DNA of 64,000 bases from an uncultured Pontibacter sp. (GTDB lineage Bacteria > Bacteroidota > Bacteroidia > Cytophagales > Hymenobacteraceae): positions 1 through 64,000 of the forward strand of contig NZ_CANLMZ010000010.1 in NCBI RefSeq assembly GCF_947492645.1, written 5' to 3'. Below the pieces are notes generated by a model. That model had not been told where the DNA came from and ran no database searches. It saw only the letters and a list, made by a program, of their open reading frames with translations. This document shows, one piece after another, positions 8,548 through 18,314 of this stretch; within the stretch, counting starts at the first letter, position 1; every line of letters starts with the position of its first letter. A program made the translations under genes and the position numbers.

Positions 8548-9309
8548 CTCTTCTGGCCCTTCCTTAAACAAACCGTAAACAGCAGAGCCTGAACCTGTCA
8601 TAGAAGCGTATACTGCTCCTGCAGCATACAACTTTTCTTTTATCTTTGGCAACTCCGGATACTTCGGGAAAAGCGCTTCTTCAAAGTCGTTTTTCAGTAC
8701 ATCTTTCCACGCACTCACATCCTGCTTCAGGAGCTGTTCCATGGTATAAGCGGGTTCAGCCGGTTTAATACTCCCGTATGCCTCTGCTGTAGTAATATGT
8801 ATGCCCGGGTACACCACCACACAAGTATAACCGCTTAAGTCCAGGTCAGTTGGCGCGAACACGTCGCCTTTTTCGGTGGCAATAACAGGCTTGTTCTGAA
8901 TAAAGAAGGCGCAGTCGCTGCCCAATTGCCGGGCATAGTTTTCCAATGCCTCACCTGGCAGGCTTAAATTAAATAACCTGTTAAGTATTGTAAGAGTGAA
9001 GGCAGCATCTGCAGAGCCTCCTCCCAAACCAGCTCCCATTGGTATAACCTTGTGCAGGTGCATATGTACCGGCGGTAAATTAAAATCGCGCTGCAAGAGC
9101 TTATATGCTTTCAGGCACAGGTTTGTACTGGGGTCTCCGGGCACGGGCAGGCCTGTCATGTCGAAGCGCTCTTCCGCGGCCGGCAAAATCTCTAGCGCAT
9201 CGCACCATTTTACGGGGTAAAAGCAAGACTGTAGGTCATGAAATCCGTCAGGCCTTTTGGAGGTAATGTATAAACCAAGGTTAATCTTGGCATTCGGAAA
9301 ATCCAGCAT
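8503..9309 (-). CDS. ispE: 4-diphosphocytidyl-2-C-methyl-D-erythritol kinase
   Basis: IspE phosphorylates CDP-ME in the MEP pathway to isoprenoid precursors. The 268-aa protein is a GHMP kinase with AKINLGL (7-13), the ATP loop PMGAGLGGGSADAA (90-103), GSDCAFF near 130, and a C-terminal MTGSGSAVYGLF. The start is ATG 9309. The final 45 bp are antisense to the end of the EamA gene. Confidence 0.93.
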   Translation of the reverse strand: MLDFPNAKINLGLYITSKRPDGFHDLQSCFYPVKWCDALEILPAAEERFDMTGLPVPGDPSTNLCLKAYKLLQRDFNLPPVHMHLHKVIPMGAGLGGGSADAAFTLTILNRLFNLSLPGEALENYARQLGSDCAFFIQNKPVIATEKGDVFAPTDLDLSGYTCVVVYPGIHITTAEAYGSIKPAEPAYTMEQLLKQDVSAWKDVLKNDFEEALFPKYPELPKIKEKLYAAGAVYASMTGSGSAVYGLFKEGPEELIFPDHYMLWKGLL

Positions 9310-9548
9310 CTTGTTTGTGGAAATTTTTTAAGCTGCAATCTATAAAAATGCCCGCAAACCCGCGCACCGCTGCAGCATATTCTCGTTTAGTACGTAAGTA
9401 GCCTTTCAGATGAAAGTCTTTTCACTATATTGATCTAGCATACGTATAGAGCAAAATATATATACAGTTATAGCTAAAATTGTCGTTCAAGTATAAACTT
9501 AAGTGTAGCGCAGTTATCCATTAAATCACCCTCCAAAAAAGTAAAGAC

Positions 9549-10682
9549 ATGATGTACAGGCCAGGGCGAATTTTCCTTTCTGTTCCGCACATGGGCGGGC
9601 ACGAGAAAAATTATGTGCAGAAAGCAATAGAAGACAACTGGGTAACAACTGCCGGCCCTAACCTTGTCGGCTTCGAACATGATATTTGCCAGCACACAAA
9701 CGCCCGGTATGCTGTAGCGCTTAACTCCGGCACAGCAGCAATACACATGGCCTTGCGCCTGCTCGGCGTTGGCCCCGGAGACGAAGTGCTTTGCTCTACC
9801 TTCACGTTTGCAGCCTCTGCCAATCCAATTTTATACTTAGGGGCTAAGCCCGTTTTTATTGATAGCGAAGCCGAAACCTGGAACATGTGCCCCGATACCC
9901 TTCGCGATGCTATAGAGGAACGCACCAATAAAGGCAAAAAACCAAAGGCTATACTTGTGGTGCACCTCTACGGCATGCCGGCAAAGTTAAAAGAGCTGAT
10001 GGCTGTTGCCGATGAGTATGGCATACCTGTAGTAGAAGATGCTGCAGAAGCACTTGGCTCGCGTTATAGCGGCCACCAGGTAGGTACATTTGGACAGATT
10101 GGCGTTTTCTCTTTCAGCGATGATAAAATTATTACTACCTCTGCCGGAGGCGCTATCATTACAGCAGAACAAGAATTGGCAGATAAGGCGCTATTTCTGG
10201 CAAATCATGCAAACGATGCAGCGCCAAACGATGATCACGCTGAATTGGGCTATAATTATCGTTTGAGCAATATCAGCGCTGGTATAGGCCGGGGACAACT
10301 GGAGGTGCTGGAGCTGCGTGTAAAACAGCGCCGGGAGGTGTTTAACCTCTACCGCAGCCAATTAGAAAGTATAGAGGGGCTGGCATTTTTGCAGGAACCT
10401 AAAACAAGCTTTTCGAACCGCTGGCTAACAACCGTACTCTTACCAGAAGGCCAGCAACCGGAAAGCATCAGAAAAGCCCTGGAAGAAGAGAATATTGAAT
10501 CTCGGCTGCTCTGTAAGCCATTGCATTTACAACCGCTTTTTGCCGATAGTTTATACTTTGGTGATGGCCTTAGTGAAAAGCTCTATAACCGTGGCCTCTG
10601 CCTGCCAAGCAGCAGCAGCTTACAGGAAGAAGAACTGGAAAAAGTGGTGAAGACCATGAAGAAACTGCTGGAGGTAGTGTAG
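9549..10682 (+). CDS. DegT/DnrJ/EryC1/StrS-family aminotransferase
   Basis: This 377-aa PLP enzyme belongs to the sugar aminotransferase family that aminates UDP-linked keto-sugars for surface glycans. It shows NSGTAAIHMAL, DEVLCSTFTFAAS, EDAAEALGS and the PLP lysine in SFSDDKIITTSAGG (Lys193). Most relatives read SFNGNK here, so the two residues before the lysine are changed but the lysine is kept. No other glycan genes are adjacent, so the substrate cannot be inferred from context. The start is ATG 9549 or the next codon (ATG 9552). Confidence 0.88.
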   Translation: MMYRPGRIFLSVPHMGGHEKNYVQKAIEDNWVTTAGPNLVGFEHDICQHTNARYAVALNSGTAAIHMALRLLGVGPGDEVLCSTFTFAASANPILYLGAKPVFIDSEAETWNMCPDTLRDAIEERTNKGKKPKAILVVHLYGMPAKLKELMAVADEYGIPVVEDAAEALGSRYSGHQVGTFGQIGVFSFSDDKIITTSAGGAIITAEQELADKALFLANHANDAAPNDDHAELGYNYRLSNISAGIGRGQLEVLELRVKQRREVFNLYRSQLESIEGLAFLQEPKTSFSNRWLTTVLLPEGQQPESIRKALEEENIESRLLCKPLHLQPLFADSLYFGDGLSEKLYNRGLCLPSSSSLQEEELEKVVKTMKKLLEVV

Positions 10683-10706
10683 AAACTTCATTAACCGGGT
10701 CTACTG

Positions 10707-10730
10707 CCCCTCCTTGTCTAAGGCGGGGAA
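10707..10730. repeat. GC-rich hairpin, possible terminator or REP-like
   Basis: CCCCTCCTT and AAGGCGGGG form an imperfect 9-bp stem just after the aminotransferase gene. The part GGCGGGGAA also has a reverse-complement partner TTCCCCGCC at 10864-10872. The rest of the 217-bp gap is featureless. Confidence 0.4.
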
Positions 10731-10899
10731 CTCTACTGTTACTCTTGCAAAACTATAAACTATGTAGATTCTGTTTCTTCACTTGCAACACTCAGAATTG
10801 AATTATTAAGACAAGAGGAAGAGCAACTGCTGTTATGAAGACAGCTGAAGAAGTAGTTAAAAATTCCCCGCCCTACTACGGTAGCTGAAAAGTATAAAA

Positions 10900-12030
10900 C
10901 TACACCTGCTCTAACGCTTGCTCCAGTTCGGCAATCAACTCCTCCGGCTCCTCTATTCCCACAGATAAACGAATTACACCAGTAGTAATACCTAACTTTT
11001 GCTGCTGCTGAGTGCTTAACGAACGATGTGAAGTACCCATTGGGTAAGAAATTGACGTACTGACTCCAGCCAATGAAGGCGCAAATGGTATACTTGTAAG
11101 GCCTTGCATAAAGCGGTTTACAGCCTCTTTTTCGTCTTTAATTCTGAAGCTGAGCATGCCGCCAAACATGTCCTGGCCCTGCTGCTTTGCCAGCGCGTGC
11201 TGCGGGTGCGCCTCAAGACCAGGATACCATACCTGCTCTACTTTGGGATGCTGCTGTAGAAACTGCGCTATAGCCAAGGCATTGCTGCAATGCTGTTTCA
11301 TGCGTAGGCGCAGCGTTTTCAGGCCGCGAGCTGCTAGCCAACCTTCAAAAGGGCTAAGGTTTAAACCATAGATTTTCATCACAGTCTGCACACGCTGCAG
11401 GTCCTCCTCCTGCTGGCAAACGACCACACCAGCCGTTACATCGCTGTGCCCCGAAAGGTATTTAGTAACGCTATGCATCACCATATCTGCTCCTAGTGCC
11501 AGGGGTTTAGTAAGTACAGGCGTAGCAAAAGTATTATCTATCACCAACTTTATACTTAGCTTCTTTGTTTCCTGGGCCAGTTTGGCAATGTCTAATACCT
11601 GCAGCAAAGGGTTACTCATCGTCTCGGCCAGCATCAGGCGTGTATTGGCCTTTGTATACTTTTTTAAAGTATACATATCCTCAGAGGGCACATAGGTCAC
11701 CTCTATTCCTATCCGTGTTAGCTCCTGGCTTAATAGCGCTGCAGAGCCCCCGTAAATTTCTTCGGCGCACAGCACGTGGTCTCCGGCTTTACAGACTGCC
11801 AGTACCGCCGCCAGTATCGCCGACATGCCAGATGAAGTTACTACTCCTCCTATTCCACCCTCTAGCTTGTTTACCTCCTGCGCCAGTTCATCGGTATTTG
11901 GATTCCCGTAGCGGGTATACATGTAGTTCTGACCCGGTTGCTCAAAGTATAATTCCAACGCACTCAGATCGTCAAAAGTAAAAACCGAGGTTTGGTAAAT
12001 AGGCGTAGTTTTCGGGTGGATGTTAGGCAT
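10900..12030 (-). CDS. trans-sulfuration PLP enzyme (Cys/Met metabolism)
   Basis: The 376-aa enzyme belongs to the cystathionine gamma-synthase / beta-lyase / methionine gamma-lyase group. It shows YTRYGNPN (38-45), EEIYGGS, AETMSNPLLQ, the PLP lysine in HSVTKYLSGHSD (Lys190), and a C-terminal RLSVGIEEPEELI. Which of the reactions it performs cannot be fixed from motifs alone. It stands alone on the minus strand. The 139-bp upstream gap holds no SAM riboswitch that I can recognise. Confidence 0.9.
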   Translation of the reverse strand: MPNIHPKTTPIYQTSVFTFDDLSALELYFEQPGQNYMYTRYGNPNTDELAQEVNKLEGGIGGVVTSSGMSAILAAVLAVCKAGDHVLCAEEIYGGSAALLSQELTRIGIEVTYVPSEDMYTLKKYTKANTRLMLAETMSNPLLQVLDIAKLAQETKKLSIKLVIDNTFATPVLTKPLALGADMVMHSVTKYLSGHSDVTAGVVVCQQEEDLQRVQTVMKIYGLNLSPFEGWLAARGLKTLRLRMKQHCSNALAIAQFLQQHPKVEQVWYPGLEAHPQHALAKQQGQDMFGGMLSFRIKDEKEAVNRFMQGLTSIPFAPSLAGVSTSISYPMGTSHRSLSTQQQQKLGITTGVIRLSVGIEEPEELIAELEQALEQV

Positions 12031-12169
12031 ATTTTTTATCTTAATCAGCCTAAAGATAAACAGGATTTAGGAATAGGGTATAGCTCTCATGTATTTTATC
12101 ACGCCTCTAACTCCATACTTTCATGAAGCAACTCGGCCGCGTTACCCGTACACATTGTAAAAACATAAA

Positions 12170-13231
12170 TTGCAGCACTTGGAACAATCAACACCCCAAT
12201 ACCATACATTAACCATTACCGGCATAAAAGAGGAAGTAGACGGTGTAAAGGTTTTCACTTTTGACGGCGCTACGGCAAATAATCTCCCTTACAAGGCTGG
12301 CCAGTACCTCACACTTGTGCACCAGCACCCGCAGGGCGAAATTAGGAGGTCCTACTCTATCACCTCTGCTCCTGCACTAAAAGAACCGCTTTCTATTGGG
12401 GTTAAAAGAATAGAAAATGGCTTTTACTCGCGCCAACTGGTAGATCAGGCCAAAGTCGGAGATCAAGTTTTAACTACAGGGGCAGCAGGACTCTTTACCT
12501 TGCCAGATAATATCAGCGCGTATAAACAGATATTTTTGCTGGCAGCCGGTAGCGGTATTACCCCCATCTATTCTTTGCTGAAAGAGGCGCTTTATACTTA
12601 CCCTGAACTGTCGCTTGTGCTGCTTTATAGTAACAACTCTCCGGCACGCGCCATGTTTTTAAAGCCTTTGCAGGAGTTGGCAGAGGCTCACCCGGGCAAA
12701 CTGCACATCGAGTTCCTTTTCAGCAACTCCCCTGACCTGAACCGGGCACGCCTGCACAAAGATCTGCTCAAAACGTTTCTGCACAATTTATCGATATCTC
12801 CTCCTCAGCAGCAGTTGTTTTACCTTTGTGGCCCTGAAAATTACATGCGCCTTACCTCTTATGCCCTTCGCCAGGCGGGTGTGCCGGCAAATAATATCCG
12901 TAAAGAGATTTTTAACATCGTGAAGGTTCCGCCTAAAGTGCAGCCTCCAGATACTGAAGCGCATACAGTTATACTTCACTTTAAGGGAGAAAAGTATAAT
13001 ATTGAGAGCGAATATCCGAACACCATTCTGCAAAGTGCCCGAAAAGCAGGTGCTATACTTCCGTACAGCTGCGAAACCGGCAAGTGCGGCAGCTGCCTCG
13101 CAAAAATTTTAAAGGGTAAAGTATGGATGTCGTATAACGAAGTGCTGACAGAGCGGGATCTGGAGAAGGGCCTTATACTTACATGTGTGGGCTACCCTGT
13201 GGGTGGCGATGTTGAATTAAAGGTACTATAG
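12170..13231 (+). CDS. PaaE-like ferredoxin/flavodoxin reductase
   Basis: The 353-aa electron-transfer protein has three modules. The FAD-binding domain (about 10-110) carries RRSYSITSAP; the NAD(P)-binding domain (about 115-235) carries LLAAGSGITPI and FYLCGPENYM; the C-terminal plant-type 2Fe-2S domain (about 260-353) has Cys-x4-Cys-x2-Cys (CETGKCGSC) and a last cysteine in LTC. This order matches the reductase subunit of phenylacetyl-CoA epoxidase, but no oxygenase genes are near, so a general reductase role is likelier. The start appears to be TTG 12170. Confidence 0.88.
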   Translation: MQHLEQSTPQYHTLTITGIKEEVDGVKVFTFDGATANNLPYKAGQYLTLVHQHPQGEIRRSYSITSAPALKEPLSIGVKRIENGFYSRQLVDQAKVGDQVLTTGAAGLFTLPDNISAYKQIFLLAAGSGITPIYSLLKEALYTYPELSLVLLYSNNSPARAMFLKPLQELAEAHPGKLHIEFLFSNSPDLNRARLHKDLLKTFLHNLSISPPQQQLFYLCGPENYMRLTSYALRQAGVPANNIRKEIFNIVKVPPKVQPPDTEAHTVILHFKGEKYNIESEYPNTILQSARKAGAILPYSCETGKCGSCLAKILKGKVWMSYNEVLTERDLEKGLILTCVGYPVGGDVELKVL

Positions 13232-13393
13232 GCCAGGCTAGGAGTTGTTCTGCAACTGCTTTAGTGAAAATTACTATATTGTAGGGGGGGGAGCAGCTTT
13301 ATACTTTACTTCTCACTAAAGCTGCTCCGCATATAATGCAGATAAACGTCACGATGACGTTTACACAGTAGTTACTTGCTATTAAATATAAAA

Positions 13394-13879
13394 ATGAATA
13401 AAGAAACAGCAGACGTAATCGACAAGTTGGTCGGTATCTTGAGAGAAGAAAGCGCGGAGTTTATAAAGCAGTTTCCTAACAGCACGCCATCACTACAACT
13501 TTCGACTTTTAACGCTTCAGAACTAACCGACTTAGAAAAAGAATTCCAAATCAGGATTCCTCAGCCCTACAGAGAATTTCTAGAACAATATTCCCCAATA
13601 AGATTTCATATAATGTACACAGACATTTATGGAATCACGAGTTTAAGAAAAGAGCTAAAAGACTACATTCCAGATGAACTACTGGAAGAAAGATTTCTCC
13701 CATTTGCTGGCAGTAGCGGGGATTATTATTGTCTCAACATGGAGACCGACGAAGACAAAGTATACTTCTTCGACCACGAGGAATATCAAATCTCTGATAG
13801 AAAATTGAACTTCAAAGATTTCTTTCAAGGCTTGCTTGACTCCAAACTGGAGCTAAAAGAGAAAAATAACAGCAAGTAA
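13394..13879 (+). CDS. SMI1/KNR4 (SUKH) family protein
   Basis: I prefer ATG 13394 (161 aa) to an upstream TTG. The protein fits the SUKH superfamily: the N-terminal ELTDLEKEFQIRIPQPYREFL with the following turn, then FLPFAGSSGDYYCLNM in the middle. Many SUKH proteins are immunity factors against secreted or contact-delivered toxins (family knowledge). No toxin gene is adjacent, so it is an orphan. It opens an accessory patch that continues with a toxin-antitoxin pair and an acetyltransferase. Confidence 0.78.
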   Translation: MNKETADVIDKLVGILREESAEFIKQFPNSTPSLQLSTFNASELTDLEKEFQIRIPQPYREFLEQYSPIRFHIMYTDIYGITSLRKELKDYIPDELLEERFLPFAGSSGDYYCLNMETDEDKVYFFDHEEYQISDRKLNFKDFFQGLLDSKLELKEKNNSK

Positions 13880-14025
13880 CACTGTATAAACATCAAGCAT
13901 CGACCGACGGCCTTGCTCGTTGTTCATACAAACCGTTACGGGAAATAAGAAATCATAGAAGGGAAGTATTTTTTTTGTAATTAATAGTAACTTTTAAGTT
14001 ACATTTACTGTTGAATATACAGCAG

Positions 14026-14364
14026 ATGGAGAAAATCAGAGAAATCATTGCTTATAAAAACTACTTTGAAGATTTCTTGAAGGAGCAGCCCGTTAAGGTG
14101 CAGGACAAGATATTCAAGATTTTGGAAGCGATAGAAACACTTGAGCGGGTGCCTCAAAATTACCTGAAGCACCTGACTGGCACAGACGGGCTATATGAAG
14201 CACGTGTTCAACTTGCTTCCAATATTTGGCGCGTGTTCTGTTTTTTCGACGAAGGCAAGCTGGTCATCTTGCTAAATGGCTTTCAGAAGAAGACGCAAAA
14301 AACACCAAAAAAAGAGATTGATAAGGCACTACAATTAATGGCTGAATATTATGAAGGGAAATGA
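14026..14364 (+). CDS. RelE/HigB-like toxin (phage Gp49-like)
   Basis: The 112-aa basic protein has the layout of the RelE/ParE superfamily, Gp49-like (PF05973) branch: KHLTGTDGLYEARVQLASN, WRVFCFFDEGK and LLNGFQKKTQKTPKKEI. Such toxins cleave mRNA at the ribosome. An alternative TTG start at 14011 would add five residues. It overlaps the antitoxin gene by 14 bp, toxin first, the usual order for HigBA-type modules. Confidence 0.85.
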   Translation: MEKIREIIAYKNYFEDFLKEQPVKVQDKIFKILEAIETLERVPQNYLKHLTGTDGLYEARVQLASNIWRVFCFFDEGKLVILLNGFQKKTQKTPKKEIDKALQLMAEYYEGK

Positions 14365-14662
14365 TAAAGATAGAGAAGTTAGTTCTTGGGCAGATATCAA
14401 GAACAGAGTGTATGGAGTGAAGGGCACAGAGAGGCGTGACAACCTTGACAGGGAGTTCGAGTCATTTAAAATCGGACTTGAATTGAAAAAGGCCCGTGAA
14501 GCTCGACACCTGACCCAGCAGGAGTTAGGGGATATCATCGATAAGAAAAGAACTTACATATCCAGAGTTGAAAACGACGGAAGTAACCTTACTCTCAAAA
14601 CCTTATTTGATATTGTAGAGAAAGGCTTGGGTGGAAAAGTGAAAATCTCTATTGAGTTATAA
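14351..14662 (+). CDS. HigA-like HTH antitoxin
   Basis: The 103-aa protein has an Xre-type helix-turn-helix (about residues 42-98): LKKAREARHLTQQELGDII and KKRTYISRVENDGSN. It should bind the toxin and repress the operon. A long charged N-terminal extension (1-40) precedes the HTH. It overlaps the toxin gene by 14 bp. Neither gene contains the AAGTATA motif that is frequent in the flanks. Confidence 0.87.
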   Translation: MKGNDKDREVSSWADIKNRVYGVKGTERRDNLDREFESFKIGLELKKAREARHLTQQELGDIIDKKRTYISRVENDGSNLTLKTLFDIVEKGLGGKVKISIEL

Positions 14663-14688
14663 AAGAATAATTACTACCCCGTAACCCG

Positions 14689-14730
14689 GTGCAGCCGTAA
14701 CCCTTGCTTCGCTTCGGGCTTCGGCTGCAC
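14689..14730. repeat. GC-rich hairpin after antitoxin gene
   Basis: GTGCAGCCG (14689-14697) pairs with CGGCTGCAC (14722-14730). The loop can fold further through CCC and GGG. It may terminate the toxin-antitoxin transcript, although no T-run follows. A nearly inverted pair, CCGTTACGGG (13934-13943) and CCCGTAACCC (14678-14687), brackets the toxin-antitoxin module. Confidence 0.5.
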
Positions 14731-14761
14731 TAATCCGCTAAACTATCCAACTTCCCCAATC

Positions 14762-15268
14762 ATGCCCCACATCCTCGAAACAGCACGGCTAAGACTGCGA
14801 GAGTTCACACTCAGTGACACCAACTTTATCATTGAACTTGTCAACAGCCCTGGCTGGCTACAGTTTATCGGAGATAAAAATATTAAGACAGCGGAGCAGG
14901 CAACTGCATATTTAGAGAATGGTCCTTTAGAAAGCTACAGGCAAAACGGTTTTGGTCTTTCTCTGGTGGAAAGAAGAGAAGACGGCGAAGCAATTGGAAT
15001 GTGCGGAATTATCAAGAGAGATAGCTTAGAGAACCCAGACATTGGATTTGCTTTTTTGCCTGGTTACTACAGGAATGGCTACGCCTACGAAATAGCGAGT
15101 GCTACTTTGGATTATGCACAAAACCAGCTGGCGCTACACAAGATAGCCCCCATCACTTTACCTACCAACCTCAGATCTATCAAACTGTTGGAGAAGCTAG
15201 GCCTCAGCTTTGTAAAAACAATTATCTTACCGGGCAGCAAGGAAAAGTTACTATTGTACAGCAACTAA
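14762..15268 (+). CDS. GNAT acetyltransferase, RimJ/RimL type
   Basis: The 168-aa protein begins with LETARLRLREF, the usual start of RimJ/RimL-like N-acetyltransferases, and carries GFAFLPGYYRNGYAYEIASA around the acetyl-CoA site and the late TNLRSIKLLEKLGL. The substrate is unknown; relatives acetylate protein N-termini or small amines. It is the last gene of the accessory patch and meets atpC convergently, with a shared terminator between. Confidence 0.88.
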   Translation: MPHILETARLRLREFTLSDTNFIIELVNSPGWLQFIGDKNIKTAEQATAYLENGPLESYRQNGFGLSLVERREDGEAIGMCGIIKRDSLENPDIGFAFLPGYYRNGYAYEIASATLDYAQNQLALHKIAPITLPTNLRSIKLLEKLGLSFVKTIILPGSKEKLLLYSN

Positions 15269-15290
15269 AGTATACTTTATAAAAACAAAA

Positions 15291-15326
15291 GCCCCTCCTG
15301 CTTTTACAAACAGGGGGGGCTTTTTT
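15291..15326. terminator. bidirectional terminator between GNAT gene and atpC
   Basis: GCCCCTCCTG and CAGGGGGGGC form a 10-bp stem with one G-T pair, with an A-run before and a T-run after. A 12-bp palindrome, AAAGTATACTTT, lies just upstream (15267-15278). Confidence 0.85.
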
Positions 15327-15343
15327 GTTCTTTTATGCTTTTC

Positions 15344-15589
15344 CTACTCAGTCACAGACTCAGCAAGTACAATAATCTTGTTGTTTAGCACTTCTACCAC
15401 ACCACCGTCAACGGTAAAAAATTCCTGGCTTTTGTTGGTAGTGACACGTATCCTGCCTTGTTCCAAGGTGCTGATGAGTGGAGCGTGAGAGTCCAGAACC
15501 TCAAAAGAACCATTGGCTCCCGGAAACTGGGCTGATGTTACCTCACCGGCAAAAACCTTTTTATCAGGTGTGATTATTTCTAAATACAT
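15344..15589 (-). CDS. atpC: F1 ATP synthase epsilon subunit, short form
   Basis: The 81-aa protein contains the N-terminal beta-sandwich domain of epsilon only (YLEIITPDKKVFAGEV, FPGANGSFEVLDSHAPLI, FTVDGGVVEV). The C-terminal helical hairpin that inhibits ATP hydrolysis in longer homologues (E. coli about 138 aa) is absent; short forms are usual in this phylum as far as I recall. It follows atpD after a 96-bp spacer filled with a direct/inverted repeat. Confidence 0.93.
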   Translation of the reverse strand: MYLEIITPDKKVFAGEVTSAQFPGANGSFEVLDSHAPLISTLEQGRIRVTTNKSQEFFTVDGGVVEVLNNKIIVLAESVTE

Positions 15590-15596
15590 TTTTTTT

Positions 15597-15678
15597 AGTT
15601 AAGAGTTAAAAGTTAAAAGTTTAAAGTCAAAGTTTGGTGTTACCCACTCTTAACTCTAAACTCTTAACTCTAAACTAA
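15597..15678. repeat. intergenic TTAAAAGTTAAAAG-type inverted repeat
   Basis: Left arm AGAGTTAAAAGTTAAAAG faces right arm CTCTTAACTCTAAACTCT. It fills nearly the whole spacer between atpD and atpC and would form a long, imperfect, AT-rich hairpin in the mRNA. Confidence 0.65.
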
Positions 15679-15685
15679 TTTAAAT

Positions 15686-17206
<1,521 letters not shown>

Positions 17207-17246
17207 TTATATTGATTAACTATTGTAACGGAGTTATTTCAGGGTG

Positions 17247-17254
17247 CAAAACTA
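17247..17254 (-). promoter_or_regulatory. candidate -7 element for atpD
   Basis: On the minus strand this reads TAGTTTTG, matching TAnnTTTG, about 50 nt upstream of the atpD start. No convincing -33 TTTG is seen. The remaining gap up to 17877 (about 620 bp) holds one AAGTATACTT palindrome (17692-17701); I see no credible gene in it. Confidence 0.45.
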
Positions 17255-17877
17255 ATGTATAAATCTGTTAAATCCATGCAGGGTTTTAAAAAGTTTTACA
17301 ACCTTATATTTTAAAGCATAAAGTATTATTGGTAAAAGCAGCAGCGTAACGCATAAGGGAGTAAAAAGAGCGGTTTTTAGACTGGGCTACAGTTAACCTC
17401 AGTTAAAGTATAGCATCCGGCACCCTAGCCCCTTCACATCAAAAACAATCTTACCATTTTACGCTACCGTTCACAACACAACATGTTTTTTTAACCTTCG
17501 CTCTCTGAAAAAGCAAGGTAACACTTTTAACTCAACTATATGCGATGTTATTTGGTTAAGACCTGCAACTCCTGGTTAACGGCGGGGCCTGCAACTGCTG
17601 CACAGCTATACCATCAACCATAGCCAAAATTAATACGCGCTGCCCCTCGCCTTTAGGCTGCCATACTTAACGGGTTTGCACTCCTTTTACTAAGTATACT
17701 TGCTGCTGCAGATAGGTGCGATTTTCGTTTTGCAACAGTATTCATGTATGGTGACGGCAGGATGTACTGCTGTAACCTCATTTAAAAGAAAAAAGCGAGG
17801 CAGCAGGCAGTTTAGTGATACAACTACTGCAACAGAGGCACAAAAAGATAAAGAATCAACCTGCCGCAAAGGCAATG

Positions 17878-18114
17878 CTACAGGTTCTTCAGGAGTTCAA
17901 TCTGCTCGTCGTTCAGCAGGATGTAACGGTTGTTAAAAGGGTTGGCGTAAAACTTTTCGCAGATAACGTATTCGCCAGATTTTAGCTTGTGGATATTGTA
18001 GCTAAAAAGGCTGTTGGAGCGCTCAATCACTAGTTCTGTGGTACTTAAATCTAATTGTTGGCCACAGGTGGTCGTAATAATATCAGAATTAATTGTTGAG
18101 GTTGGCATAAGCAT
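17878..18114 (-). CDS. small hypothetical protein
   Basis: The product is 78 aa (start 18114, or the second Met at 18108). It is mostly polar with an amphipathic middle (YNIHKLKSGEYVICEKFY) and a C-terminus ending in LLNDEQIELLKNL. No family was recognised. The composition looks protein-like and it is flanked by long non-coding DNA, so I keep it at moderate confidence. Confidence 0.5.
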   Translation of the reverse strand: MLMPTSTINSDIITTTCGQQLDLSTTELVIERSNSLFSYNIHKLKSGEYVICEKFYANPFNNRYILLNDEQIELLKNL

Positions 18115-18277
18115 AAATAAGGTGTAGAAATTACAGTACGCACAATTCTGCCTAGAGTGACGCTACACGATAAGAAAAAGCAAATATTTTTCATTGTATA
18201 TACATGGTGTTACAGGGCCGGTAAACATCGCTTTTTAAAAAGGCTAAGTTCTGCTGTACTCTTAAAGTATAAGTTCC

Positions 18278-18285
18278 TACTTTTG
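18278..18285 (+). promoter_or_regulatory. candidate -7 element for purL
   Basis: TACTTTTG matches TAnnTTTG and lies about 30 nt ahead of the GTG start. An AAGTATA copy sits directly upstream. No clear -33 TTTG. Confidence 0.45.
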
Positions 18286-18314
18286 CTAATCCGTTTACCT
18301 AAGCCAGACAAAAC

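Noticed and set aside
12031-12169. SAM riboswitch upstream of the trans-sulfuration gene
   Set aside because: No conserved multi-stem core could be drawn in the 139-bp gap.
14678-14760. Integron attC site after the antitoxin gene
   Set aside because: The hairpin and cassette-like genes suggested it, but the required GTTRRRY and RYYYAAC core sites are not both present and no integrase is in the window.
17690-17936. Two short reading frames in the gap between atpD and the 78-aa gene
   Set aside because: They overlap on opposite strands and have low-complexity, unconvincing protein sequences and no supporting signals.
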